This document shows, piece by piece, positions 9,736-17,454 of a stretch of 64,000 bases of DNA; the stretch's first letter is position 1, and each line of letters begins with the position of its first letter. Position numbers and translations under genes: made by a program. This DNA comes from Catellatospora paridis (GTDB taxonomy: Bacteria; Actinomycetota; Actinomycetes; Mycobacteriales; Micromonosporaceae). Location of the stretch: NCBI RefSeq assembly GCF_009720365.1, contig NZ_ML769319.1, forward strand, positions 1 through 64,000, in the 5' to 3' direction. Under the pieces are notes generated by a model, which ran no database searches, was not told the DNA's origin, and saw only the letters and a list, made by a program, of their open reading frames with translations.

Positions 9736-10554
9736 ATGTCGACGACGCTGAACACCAGCAGCAAGCGCAACGTGCTCGGCGTCCTCGTCGACGCCACGGA
9801 CTACGCCGGCGCCACCGAGCGCATAATCCGCGCTGCCACGGACGGACGGCCGTACGCGGTCACCGCGCTCGCGGTGCACGGGGTCATGGAGGGCGTCGCC
9901 GACGGCACGCTCGGCGGGCAGCTCAACAGCTTCGATCTGGTCACCCCGGACGGTCAGCCGGTGCGCTGGGCGCTCAACCTGCTGTACGGCGCCGGGCTGC
10001 GCGATCGGGTGTACGGCCCGGAGCTGACCCTGCGGGTGCTCGGCCGGGCCGCCGAGCAGGGCCTGCCGGTGTACCTCTACGGCTCCACCCAGCCCGTGCT
10101 GGACCTGCTGATCCCGGCGCTGACCGCGATGTTCCCGGCGCTGAAGATCGCCGGCAGTGAGCCGTCGAAGTTCCGCGGCGTCGAGGACGGCGAGCCCGAG
10201 CAGATCGCGGCGCGGGTCAGCGAGTCGGGCGCGCGGATCGTGCTGGTCGGCCTCGGCTGCCCGCGGCAGGAGAAGTTCGTCTACGCGATGCGCCCGTACC
10301 TGGCGATGCCGCTGCTCGCGGTAGGCGCGGCGTTCGACTACCACGCCGGCGGGCTGCGCAAGCCGCCCGCGTGGATGCAGCGGCACGCCCTGGAGTGGCT
10401 CTGGCGGCTGGGCCTGGAGCCCACGCGCCTGTGGCGTCGCTACCTGATCCTCAACCCGAAGTACCTGGCCCGCCTCGGGGCCCAGAAGGTCCGCCTCTGG
10501 CGCGCCACCCCGGTCACCCCGGCCACCGACTCCCCGTCGACGTTCGCCGTCTGA
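9736..10554 (+). CDS. WecG/TagA/CpsF family glycosyltransferase
   Basis: A 272-residue protein carrying the family's landmarks: 'NSFDLVTPDGQPVRWALNLL', 'VYGPELTLRVL', 'LVGLGCPRQEKFVYAM', 'AVGAAFDYHAGG' and the Trp/Arg-rich C-terminus 'LEWLWRLGLEPTRLWRRY'. These enzymes transfer a (Nac)hexosamine or mannosamine-type sugar onto a lipid-linked acceptor at the inner membrane face. ATG at 9736 is chosen because 'CAAGGA' lies 6 bp upstream and family N-termini begin nearby. It is probably co-transcribed with the epimerase. Confidence 0.9.
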   Translation: MSTTLNTSSKRNVLGVLVDATDYAGATERIIRAATDGRPYAVTALAVHGVMEGVADGTLGGQLNSFDLVTPDGQPVRWALNLLYGAGLRDRVYGPELTLRVLGRAAEQGLPVYLYGSTQPVLDLLIPALTAMFPALKIAGSEPSKFRGVEDGEPEQIAARVSESGARIVLVGLGCPRQEKFVYAMRPYLAMPLLAVGAAFDYHAGGLRKPPAWMQRHALEWLWRLGLEPTRLWRRYLILNPKYLARLGAQKVRLWRATPVTPATDSPSTFAV

Positions 10555-10568
10555 GTTGAGCTGAGCTG

Positions 10569-10594
10569 CCGGCGCCCGCCTCCGCGGGCGCCGG
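10569..10594 (+). terminator. Hairpin after the glycosyltransferase gene
   Basis: An 11-bp GC-rich stem (CCGGCGCCCGC and complement) with loop CTCC, 15 bp past the stop codon. Confidence 0.75.
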
Positions 10595-10611
10595 GTGGTC
10601 CAGGACAGCCA

Positions 10612-10648
10612 GAAGCCCGCCCGGCGCCTGCGGCGCGGGGCGGGCTTC
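10612..10648. terminator. Hairpin between convergent genes
   Basis: Arms GAAGCCCGCCC/GGGCGGGCTTC enclose an inner GGCGCC/GGCGC stem. It sits between the forward glycosyltransferase gene and the reverse gene ending at 10657, so it can serve both strands. Confidence 0.75.
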
Positions 10649-10656
10649 GTGCTTCG

Positions 10657-10995
10657 TCACCTGCGCAGGTAGATGAGGCCCAGGACGGATCGGGTGGCTT
10701 CGAACCAGCGGTCGAACCACTCGTCGGTGGGCGGCGAGTTGCGGGGCGGGAGTTCCAGCAGCAGGCCGCGCAGCAGCGGGTGGTCGACGAGGGTCGACTC
10801 GGCGGGCATGTCCAGCCAGCTCGACGGGGCGAACGACTGCTCGCCGAACCGGTCCAGACCGAGCGCCTGCAGCGGCCCGGAGCCCGGCTCCAGCAGGGTG
10901 TCTCCCGGCAACTGGACCCGGTCGGAGTCGCGCAGGGAGCGCTCGCGCGGGGCGGGGCTGGCGTTCTGGCTGGGCACGTGTTCAGGCATCGTCAT
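10657..10995 (-). CDS. Hypothetical protein, 112 aa
   Basis: Not recognised. The N-terminal half is polar and probably disordered. The C-terminal part ('LRGLLLELPPRNS', 'DEWFDRWFEATRSVLGL') looks like an amphipathic helical segment rich in Trp/Phe. No signal peptide or catalytic motif is seen. An ATG at 10995 has AGGA upstream; a second ATG at 10989 is equally possible. It is flanked by terminators and divergent from the next gene, so it is probably monocistronic. Confidence 0.6.
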   Translation of the reverse strand: MTMPEHVPSQNASPAPRERSLRDSDRVQLPGDTLLEPGSGPLQALGLDRFGEQSFAPSSWLDMPAESTLVDHPLLRGLLLELPPRNSPPTDEWFDRWFEATRSVLGLIYLRR

Positions 10996-11105
10996 CTTCG
11001 TCCTACCCGGTCGGCGAGTTTCGCGGTGTGGTGGGGCGCCGTCTGGTACAACGACCGCAACGGAATGCAGGCGACGGTCTACCCGCGATCGTCACTGCAC
11101 GTGTT

Positions 11106-11127
11106 GCTTGCGTGACTAAGCGCAAGC
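11106..11127. promoter_or_regulatory. Inverted repeat in the divergent promoter region
   Basis: GCTTGCG - 8 nt - CGCAAGC lies 35 bp upstream of the start at 11162, in the gap shared with the reverse gene starting at 10995. It could be a repressor operator; there is no direct support. Confidence 0.3.
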
Positions 11128-11161
11128 TAACCAGTTGTGCATCACGTGCGGGGGAACCACC

Positions 11162-11935
11162 ATGGTCGCTGAACCGGCGTCCACACCATTGCCATCTCAG
11201 GTCACGCCGGCGCAGCTCATCGGCGAGATCAGCCGACTCGTCCGGCAGCTGCCCTGTCCGCACTGCGGCCAGGAGGGCGTCGACTCCGCACGCCCCCACT
11301 CCCAGGCATTGGTCCCAGCGGCCCGGGAGCCCTACGACGACGTCGCCCCGCTCGACCCGCTGGACGAGATCGGCGACGACGAGCGCTGGCTGTGGCGCCT
11401 GGTCGAGGAGGCCGAGCGCGTCGCCGCGGCCGCGCCGCCCGGCCCGGACCCGCGCCAGGTCGCGCTCGCCGAGCAGCGCTGCCAGGAGGCGTACGAGGCC
11501 GAGCAGAAGGTCCAGTCGCGCATCCACGCGACCATCACCGCGCTCGCCCAGCCGTCGTCGTGGCTACGGCCCCACCACCGCGCCGCGCTCGCCCGGCACC
11601 TGCGCGAGGACCGGTCCGCCGCGGTGCTCACCGCGATCCAGCGGGGGCGGATCGAGGAGATCCGGGGACGGCTGCGCGCCGTCGCCAACCGGCGGGCCGA
11701 CTACCTCACGGCGCACCGCGCCACGCTGGAGGCCGGGCGCAACGCGCGGGTGGAGCTGACCCGGGTGCTCGACGACCTGATCGACCGGTACGCCCGGATG
11801 GCACAGCCGCCCGCCTGGTTCAAGTTCGGGCTGGACTACCCGCCGGAGCCCGGCACGCGCCGGGAGTGGCTGCAGCACGCCCGGGAGACGATGGTCGAGC
11901 GGCGGCGGGCCAACCTGCACCGGTTGCTGCTCTGA
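11162..11935 (+). CDS. Hypothetical protein with CPHCG motif and long helical region
   Basis: A 257-residue protein of unknown function. A 'CPHCG' zinc-ribbon-like half site lies near residue 32, a Pro/Asp-rich stretch follows, then charged helices from about residue 85 to the end ('RRADYLTAHRATLEAGRNAR') that are likely coiled coil. The motif 'WFKFGLDYPPEPGTRREW' near the C-terminus is distinctive. ATG at 11162 is preferred over the in-frame upstream ATG at 11135 because GGGGAACC precedes it. It ends before a strong hairpin and has no operon partner. Confidence 0.7.
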   Translation: MVAEPASTPLPSQVTPAQLIGEISRLVRQLPCPHCGQEGVDSARPHSQALVPAAREPYDDVAPLDPLDEIGDDERWLWRLVEEAERVAAAAPPGPDPRQVALAEQRCQEAYEAEQKVQSRIHATITALAQPSSWLRPHHRAALARHLREDRSAAVLTAIQRGRIEEIRGRLRAVANRRADYLTAHRATLEAGRNARVELTRVLDDLIDRYARMAQPPAWFKFGLDYPPEPGTRREWLQHARETMVERRRANLHRLLL

Positions 11936-11948
11936 CCGGCACGGCAAA

Positions 11949-11991
11949 GGACCCCCTTCGGCACCCTTGAGGGTGGCGCGGAAGGGGGTCC
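11949..11991 (+). terminator. Strong hairpin terminator
   Basis: Outer arms GGACCCCCTTC/GAAGGGGGTCC with inner GCACCC/GGGTGG, 13 bp after the stop of the preceding gene. Confidence 0.85.
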
Positions 11992-12035
11992 CCCGCAAGC
12001 GTGATCCAGAGCTGTCACCCGGGCGCGGGTGCAAC

Positions 12036-12260
12036 CTAGAGATCGAACTCCCCGTCTTTGGCACCCTCCACAAAGGCGTCCCACTCGTCCGGCGTGAAGA
12101 TCAGTGCCGGCCCGGTGGGATTCTTGGAGTCGCGCAACGCGATCGCACCACCAACGAACGCGACTTCAACACAGTTGTCGCAGTTCGGCCCACTCCGCGT
12201 GCTCTTGTACCAACGCGCTTCGCTCAGATCGACTCGAAACCCCTTGGTCTCGATTTCCAT
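12036..12260 (-). CDS. DUF397 domain protein
   Basis: A 74-residue protein matching the DUF397 pattern: 'ARWYKSTRSG', 'NCVEVAFVGGAIALRDSKNP', 'GPALIFTPDEWDAFVEGAKDGEFDL'. Such proteins are encoded in many copies in actinomycetes beside XRE/DUF5753 regulators (WhiJ/BldB-like systems), where they are thought to act as partner or antagonist. Its ATG lies inside the end of the regulator gene (37-bp overlap), so the two are translationally linked. Confidence 0.9.
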   Translation of the reverse strand: MEIETKGFRVDLSEARWYKSTRSGPNCDNCVEVAFVGGAIALRDSKNPTGPALIFTPDEWDAFVEGAKDGEFDL

Positions 12261-13108
12261 AGTGGCTCCTCCGCCAGTTGTGCGATCAGCTCGGCGGACT
12301 CCTCGGGGCTCAACGCAGCCCTCCGGATGTTCTCGAAGATCTTGGTGTACTTCCCCAGCTCGTCGTTTTTCTCCAGGAAGAGTCCCCCGGTCGCATTTTC
12401 CGCGTAAACGACATCTGAGTCACCCGGTTCGGGAAACTCCAGGATGGCGAAAGTACCGTCCATACCGGCGTGTGGACCTGCCTCGAACGGCAACACCTGC
12501 AAGGTCACGTTAGGCCACGAGGCTGCTTCGGCCAGTAGTCGAAGCTGTTCTCGCATGACTTCGTCGCCGCCCACGGGCCGGCTCACCACCGACTCATCGA
12601 GCACCACCTGAAACCTGATCGCATCGTCTTGTCGCGTGAGCAACGATTGACGGCCCATCCGGACACGGACACGATTCATGATCGCTTCTTCGTCCCAGTC
12701 CGGCCAGGCGCCGCGAATCATCGCCTCGGCATAATCTGCTGACTGCAGCAGGCCGGGGACAACCTGCTGTTCGTACGCGCGGATGGAGCTGGCCGCGGCC
12801 TCCAGCCCGACATAAGCGCCCACGAGCACGCTGCTGTAGGGATGCCACCAGCCCTTCTGCCGGGCCTCCTTGGCGATCTCCACCAGCACGTCGACCTCAC
12901 CGGGCGGCGTGTTGTAGATCGTCAGCATCTCTCGGACGTCGCGACTGGTCACCGAGCTGTGCCCGGTCTCGATCCGCGAGATCTTGGACTGTGAGCACTC
13001 CATCCTCTCGGCCACGAACTCCAGCGTGATGCCGGCATGTTCGCGCCGCTTGCGCAGTTCGGCACCGAGTCTTCGTCGGCGCACGGTCGGGCTCTGTCGG
13101 GTTGTCAC
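12224..13108 (-). CDS. XRE-family regulator with DUF5753 domain (WhiJ-like)
   Basis: A 294-residue protein with an N-terminal Cro/CI-type helix-turn-helix (about residues 14-70: 'AELRKRREHAGITLEFVAER', 'CSQSKISRIETG') and a C-terminal DUF5753 domain (about 100-280: 'EQQVVPGLLQSADYAEAMI', 'QLRLLAEAASWPNVTLQVLP', 'VVYAENATGGLFLE'). GTG at 13108 has a perfect GGAGGTG ribosome site 6 bp upstream. It is paired with DUF397. These loci control development or secondary metabolism in streptomycetes; here only the type can be stated. Confidence 0.9.
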   Translation of the reverse strand: MTTRQSPTVRRRRLGAELRKRREHAGITLEFVAERMECSQSKISRIETGHSSVTSRDVREMLTIYNTPPGEVDVLVEIAKEARQKGWWHPYSSVLVGAYVGLEAAASSIRAYEQQVVPGLLQSADYAEAMIRGAWPDWDEEAIMNRVRVRMGRQSLLTRQDDAIRFQVVLDESVVSRPVGGDEVMREQLRLLAEAASWPNVTLQVLPFEAGPHAGMDGTFAILEFPEPGDSDVVYAENATGGLFLEKNDELGKYTKIFENIRRAALSPEESAELIAQLAEEPLWKSRPRGFESI

Positions 13109-13492
13109 GGCGCACCTCCGCGACGCACGTCGGCGGAGGCACGAAAGTCGATGCCCCCGCCCGATGGAACTTGCATATGTCGTGTTGCGAGTCTGCCCCG
13201 ACGATCGGCGAATCTTCAACCGGCCGAACGCACAGAGGGTGCGACTCGGCATCACCGGGGAGACCGACACCAGCTTGTCACATACCGGACGAAGGACACC
13301 AGGGCGCATACGCACTTTGCAACTTGCATTCGGCAAAGTCTTCCGGCACAGTGTCTGTTATGGCCCCCGCTGTGCTGATCTTCCGTTTTCATGATCACGC
13401 ACGGTGGGCGGAGCTTCACCTCTAGCGTTCAACGAGCGACTCCCGATTACGTGTTGTCCATTCGCACCGGTACGAGAGAGCAAGGAGAAAAG
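13109..13492. other. Divergent intergenic region with repeated AACTTGCAT
   Basis: 384 bp between the XRE regulator and the forward gene at 13493. AACTTGCAT occurs twice in direct orientation, at 13168-13176 and 13321-13329; the second lies inside an inverted repeat CTTTGC...GCAAAG (about 13316-13337). These are candidate operator half sites for the XRE protein. No small gene is seen. Confidence 0.4.
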
Positions 13493-13810
13493 GTGACTCC
13501 CCAAGCCGGCGACATCCTCCACGTCACTCGCGAAGCCAGCGTCCAGTTCCTCCGCCCGATGATGTTCCGGGTGATCCGCGTGCACGACTGGCCGACGTAC
13601 GAGGGCTGGGTCTGGCTCGACGGTTACCAGCTCAACGCCGCCGGTGACGCGGTGGAACGCCGCTCGATCTTCGTACAGCGCGCCGGCCTGCGCATCGTGC
13701 CCGACAACAGCGCCTCGGCCCGTGCCCGCACGGCGCCCAGCCGCGTCGGCCAGCGCCCCCCGCTCAGCCGCACGCCGCACCTGCGTCCCGCAACCGCGGG
13801 CGCTCGCTGA
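13493..13810 (+). CDS. Conserved hypothetical protein, 105 aa
   Basis: Starts at a GTG with an exceptionally good ribosome site (AAGGAGAAAAG). Residues 1-70 form a compact beta-rich pattern ('PQAGDILHVTREASVQFLRP', 'GWVWLDGYQLNAAGDAVERR', 'SIFVQRAGLRIV'), followed by a basic, disordered Arg/Pro-rich tail. The fold suggests a small nucleic-acid-binding or SH3-like domain but no family can be named. It is divergent from the XRE/DUF397 pair. Confidence 0.75.
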   Translation: MTPQAGDILHVTREASVQFLRPMMFRVIRVHDWPTYEGWVWLDGYQLNAAGDAVERRSIFVQRAGLRIVPDNSASARARTAPSRVGQRPPLSRTPHLRPATAGAR

Positions 13811-13981
13811 GGATTTCTCGCGATCGGCCTCCGGCCCGGCCATACCGGATCTACGCTCGAATAACCCTAGTTGAACGACGGTGGCGACTCGCCCGGCCGG
13901 CTGCGGTCCGCAGGCAGCCGCGACGATTTCTACCGTCTGCCCTCGCGTGGCACGGCACCCGCTCACCCGGGGGACGGCGCC

Positions 13982-14305
13982 ATGGACATCCGAACGATCG
14001 CTTCCGGACGCGAGCCCGGGGCGACCATTCCACATCGGTCCCACCGGCTGGCCGCACTGTGCGGTGCGGCGCTGGCAGCGGCGTTCTTCACGCCGGTGCC
14101 GGCCACCGCCGGGACGACCGAGGTGCGGGCCGCGACGGTCGCGGACGCATCCACCGTGCGGCAGGCACCGGCGCCCGCCGTGGTCAGTGCCCGCTCCGTG
14201 CCACCCGAGCTGATGGCACGTTCGCTCATCTCCACCGGCATGATCGGCATCGGTCTCGCGCTGGGCGGGATCGTGATCGTGACGCACCGGCGCCGCCAGT
14301 GGTGA
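13982..14305 (+). CDS. Small exported protein with C-terminal membrane anchor
   Basis: 107 residues: a signal-peptide-like hydrophobic segment (about 22-42, 'LAALCGAALAAAFFTPVPATA'-type), an Ala/Val/Thr-rich extracellular middle, and a C-terminal transmembrane helix followed by a basic stop-transfer tail ('GGIVIVTHRRRQW'). Such architecture fits a wall-exposed, membrane-anchored peptide. ATG at 13982 follows GGGGACGGCGCC. No homologue is recognised. Confidence 0.6.
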   Translation: MDIRTIASGREPGATIPHRSHRLAALCGAALAAAFFTPVPATAGTTEVRAATVADASTVRQAPAPAVVSARSVPPELMARSLISTGMIGIGLALGGIVIVTHRRRQW

Positions 14306-14320
14306 CACGCCGGAACAGAA

Positions 14321-14350
14321 CGCGCCCATGCCGTGCTCGGCATGGGCGCG
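14321..14350. terminator. Bidirectional terminator
   Basis: A 13-bp perfect stem (CGCGCCCATGCCG and complement) with loop TGCT between two convergent genes ending at 14305 and 14366. Confidence 0.88.
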
Positions 14351-14365
14351 ATTCGTGTGACGCGG

Positions 14366-15316
14366 TCAGTTCTCCTCGTCCGGGCTGGGGCTCGCCTCCG
14401 CGCTCGGGCTCGGCTCGGGGGACGGGCTGGCCGGCGCCGAGGCCACCACGATGGTCACCGTCTGCCCTGCCTTCACGACCGTGCCGCCTTCCGGATCCAC
14501 CTCGATCACGGTGCCCGGATCGGCCTCATCGGTGGCGCGCAGGGTGATCCGCGGGTTCAGGCCTGCCGCGTTCAGCGCGTCGATGGCCTCCTGCTGCGAC
14601 AGGCCCACCAGGTTCGACGGCACGGCGACCGTCGACGCCGCCGGTGACGGCGACTCGGACACCGACGGGCTCGGCGCGGCGCTGCTGGGCGCGGCCGAGG
14701 TCAGCGCGGGGGTCGGCGAAGTGCTCGGCGCCGGCGTCGGCCCGCCGCCGCGCAGCGCGAGCCACGCGGCCACCGCGAACAACGCCAGCAGCAGCAGCGC
14801 GATCCCGATGATGACCAGCGGTGCACGCCAGGTGCGCCGGTCCTCCCCGTACTCGATGGCGGGCGGCGGGGTGGCGCCGCGCATCGGCCCGGACTCCCGG
14901 GCGGGCACGCCCGCGCGACCGGTCCAGACGTCCTGGGGCGGCAGCACCGAGGTGCGCTCGTCCGGCGGGACCGGGCGGCCGCCGACGGGCGGCAGCACCG
15001 AGGTCGGCTCGCCTCCTGGAGGCCCGGCCACGGGCCCGCCCGCCGGCAGCACGGTCGTCGCGTCGTCGCCGGTTCGGCCGCTCCCGGGCAGCACGGTCGT
15101 GGCCTCGTCGGGGGTATGCCCATCCGCCGGGAGGACGGTCGTGGCCTCGTCACCGGCCGACCCACCCGCGGGCAGCACGGTCGTCGGCTCGTCGCCGGGC
15201 TCGGACCCCTCGTCCCACCGGTGAGCAGGCATGGGGGCGGTCTCGTCGGGAGACGGCCCCGGGCCGCTCCCGCCCGCCGCCGGATCGCTGTCGTCGTGCC
15301 GCTGCTCATCGGACAT
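14366..15316 (-). CDS. Single-pass PASTA-domain protein with six TTVLP-type repeats
   Basis: 316 residues. The cytoplasmic N-terminal part carries six short repeats: DEPTTVLPAGG, DEATTVLPADG, DEATTVLPGSG, DDATTVLPAGG, GEPTSVLPPVG and DERTSVLPPQD. One transmembrane helix follows (about 170-192), then a Ser/Thr/Pro linker and a PASTA domain (about 230-295, 'VPSNLVGLSQQEAIDALNAA', 'TVVKAGQTVTIVVAS'), with a Ser/Pro tail. PASTA domains bind muropeptides or stabilise wall proteins. The acidic Thr-Thr repeats resemble phospho-acceptor sites for Pkn-type kinases (inference). A second PASTA gene lies just upstream on the same strand. Confidence 0.85.
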   Translation of the reverse strand: MSDEQRHDDSDPAAGGSGPGPSPDETAPMPAHRWDEGSEPGDEPTTVLPAGGSAGDEATTVLPADGHTPDEATTVLPGSGRTGDDATTVLPAGGPVAGPPGGEPTSVLPPVGGRPVPPDERTSVLPPQDVWTGRAGVPARESGPMRGATPPPAIEYGEDRRTWRAPLVIIGIALLLLALFAVAAWLALRGGGPTPAPSTSPTPALTSAAPSSAAPSPSVSESPSPAASTVAVPSNLVGLSQQEAIDALNAAGLNPRITLRATDEADPGTVIEVDPEGGTVVKAGQTVTIVVASAPASPSPEPSPSAEASPSPDEEN

Positions 15317-15391
15317 GCTGAGGTCCTACCACGTCGCCGGGCCGGTTAAGCCTCACCAGGGGACGTGGCGTGCAGTGCACCCCGCGCATCG

Positions 15392-16078
15392 TCAGCCCGC
15401 CGCGGCAGGAGAAGGCTCGGTCGCGACCGAGCAGGTCAGGTCGACCGCAGCGTCCCACTTGACCTTGGTGCCCGCCGGGATCGAGGTCTCGCGCACGGTG
15501 CCCTCACGACCGCTCACGTACTTGCCGATCTGCAGGCCGGCCGCGAGGAGTTCGGTCTTCGCCGCATCGCACGACTTGTCCACGACGTTCGGCATGTCGA
15601 ATTCGAACACCGGACCCACCACGATGAGGCGCACATGGGTGCCGCGCGGCGCCGGCATGCCCGCTGCGGGCTCGGTGCGCAGCACGGTGTACTGCGTGCC
15701 GGGTTCCTCCACGAACTTGACGGTCACGCTGACCCGCAGATCCTTGATGACCTGCGTGCGAGCCTCGCGGAAGTCCTGGGTGCTCACGTCGGGCATCACC
15801 TGGCCGCCGGGCGCGGGCGAGGCGGTGCTCGGCGCGACCGTCGGGGTCGGCGAGGGCAGCGCGCTCGGGGACGCGTCCGGCGTCGGCGAGATCACAGCGG
15901 TCGGGCTGGCGCTCGTCTGGGCCTTCGGGTCGCCGTCGCCGGCCGCGAACCATCCGATCGCGAGTCCCGCGACGGCCAGCAGCACGGTGGCCGTCGCCAG
16001 CACGGCGACGGTGCCGGGGCTGAACCCGCGTGGTCGCTGCGGCGTCAGCGGCGCCGTCTGTGCCCACGGGTCGGTCAT
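15392..16078 (-). CDS. Membrane-anchored protein with two PASTA domains
   Basis: 228 residues: a short cytoplasmic N-terminus ('MTDPWAQTAPLTPQRPRG'), one transmembrane helix (about 22-44), a Ser/Thr/Pro linker and two divergent PASTA domains (about 92-160 'MPDVSTQDFREARTQV', and about 162-222 'MPNVVDKSCDAAKTELLAAG'). ATG at 16078 has GAGGAGA upstream; the longer open frame lacks a good site. Two cysteines, in the second domain and at its end, may form an extracellular disulfide. It is probably transcribed with the next PASTA gene, 75 bp downstream. Confidence 0.83.
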   Translation of the reverse strand: MTDPWAQTAPLTPQRPRGFSPGTVAVLATATVLLAVAGLAIGWFAAGDGDPKAQTSASPTAVISPTPDASPSALPSPTPTVAPSTASPAPGGQVMPDVSTQDFREARTQVIKDLRVSVTVKFVEEPGTQYTVLRTEPAAGMPAPRGTHVRLIVVGPVFEFDMPNVVDKSCDAAKTELLAAGLQIGKYVSGREGTVRETSIPAGTKVKWDAAVDLTCSVATEPSPAAAG

Positions 16079-16175
16079 GATGGTCTCCTCTTTCGGGTAC
16101 GCCCGGCGAACGCTACGCCGCAACGAGAGTAAACCGTTCACACGAACCTCCCTCGCATTGCTATACGCTCGCGTC

Positions 16176-17438
16176 ATGTCACTTCAGGGCCCGGGTACGC
16201 GGCTGGGACTGAGCTCGGTCGCCGTCGCTGCGGGAGTTGCCGCCGCTGCGGGAGCAGCACAGTTGGGCGTCGGTTACGGCCTGGGAGTCTTCTCCTGGGT
16301 GCCCACCGTGCACGGCGGCGATGAGGCCGCGTGGTTGGCGAGTCTGGCCTGGACGGTGTGGATTTCCGCCCTGTCGGTGGTGCTCGGTGCCGTAGTGGCC
16401 GATCGCGTCGGCCAACCGACTGTCCAGTCGTCGACAGCGGTCCGCGCGCTGCGCCGCGCCGCGCTGTCGATCGCCGCCGCGCTGGGCGGCCTGGTCGTCG
16501 TGGCGCTGACCGCGGTGCCCGCCCGGGTGGCCGAGCGCGCCGACACGTTCGCTCCGCACCTGATCGTCGGCGGCTATGCCATCGCCGGGGTGCTGCTCGG
16601 CCTGTTCATCTCGGTGGCCGCCCTGGCCGCCCGCTCGCTCGCCGCGAACGTGCTGGCCACCGGCGGTTGGCTGTGGCTGCTCGCGGTCACCGCGGCGGCC
16701 GACGGCATCGCGGCCGGGCGGGACCCCGTCGTGGCGCAGCTCGGCTCCTGGCCGGTGACCACGGACGGGCCCTGGTTCCGCGACGTCTACCTGCCCGGCG
16801 CGGCCATCGCCGCGGTCGCCGCCGTGGTCATCGGCTTCCTCGCCGCGCTGCCCGCCGCGCGCCGCCGCGACGGCCAGGCGGGCGTGGCGCTCTCGGGCGC
16901 CGCCGGCCCGGCCCTGGTCGCCGTGGCCTACCTGCTGGCCGCGCCGAGGCTGACCGGTGCCCTGCCCGAGCAGCTCTCGGCCCACCTGGTGGCCCCGTAC
17001 GCGGTGGTCACCGGTCTGATCGGCTCGGTGCTGGCACTCGTGCTCTGCAGCCCGCGCCGCCCGCGGCCGGTCACCGCGCCGGCCGCGCCGGTCCCGCCGC
17101 AGTACACCGGTTCAGACGCCGCGCCTGCTCCGGCCGTCCCCGCGCAGGCCGTCCCGGACAAGACCGGCTCGGGCAAGCACGCCTCCGACAAGAACGGCTC
17201 AGCCGGGGACACCTCTGACAAGGCCGCTTCCGACAAGGCCTCGTCCGACAAGCCCGCATCGGGCAGGGCCACCGGCAGGGCCACGGTCGCCAAGACCGCC
17301 TCGGACGATGCCGCCGCGCAGAAGCCGGCGGGCGAGCCCGACGCGGCCGCGTCCGGCGCCACCCCGCCGACCGGCCCGAGCGGGGTATCCCCCGCCGCGG
17401 ACCCGCCGGGCCCGCGGCAGCCGCGCAAGAAGCGCTGA
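16176..17438 (+). CDS. Multi-pass membrane protein with SDK-repeat cytoplasmic tail
   Basis: 420 residues. About eight hydrophobic helices occupy residues 10-295. A low-complexity tail (about 300-420) follows, with repeated Lys/Ser/Ala units such as 'TSDKAASDKASSDKPASGR', ending in 'PRQPRKKR'. No transporter signature is recognised. The tail looks disordered and basic/acidic mixed. It is divergent from the PASTA genes, with a 97-bp shared promoter gap. Homologous membrane proteins without assigned function are common in actinomycetes. Confidence 0.7.
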   Translation: MSLQGPGTRLGLSSVAVAAGVAAAAGAAQLGVGYGLGVFSWVPTVHGGDEAAWLASLAWTVWISALSVVLGAVVADRVGQPTVQSSTAVRALRRAALSIAAALGGLVVVALTAVPARVAERADTFAPHLIVGGYAIAGVLLGLFISVAALAARSLAANVLATGGWLWLLAVTAAADGIAAGRDPVVAQLGSWPVTTDGPWFRDVYLPGAAIAAVAAVVIGFLAALPAARRRDGQAGVALSGAAGPALVAVAYLLAAPRLTGALPEQLSAHLVAPYAVVTGLIGSVLALVLCSPRRPRPVTAPAAPVPPQYTGSDAAPAPAVPAQAVPDKTGSGKHASDKNGSAGDTSDKAASDKASSDKPASGRATGRATVAKTASDDAAAQKPAGEPDAAASGATPPTGPSGVSPAADPPGPRQPRKKR

Positions 17439-17454
17439 ACCGGTCCGGCGCGCG

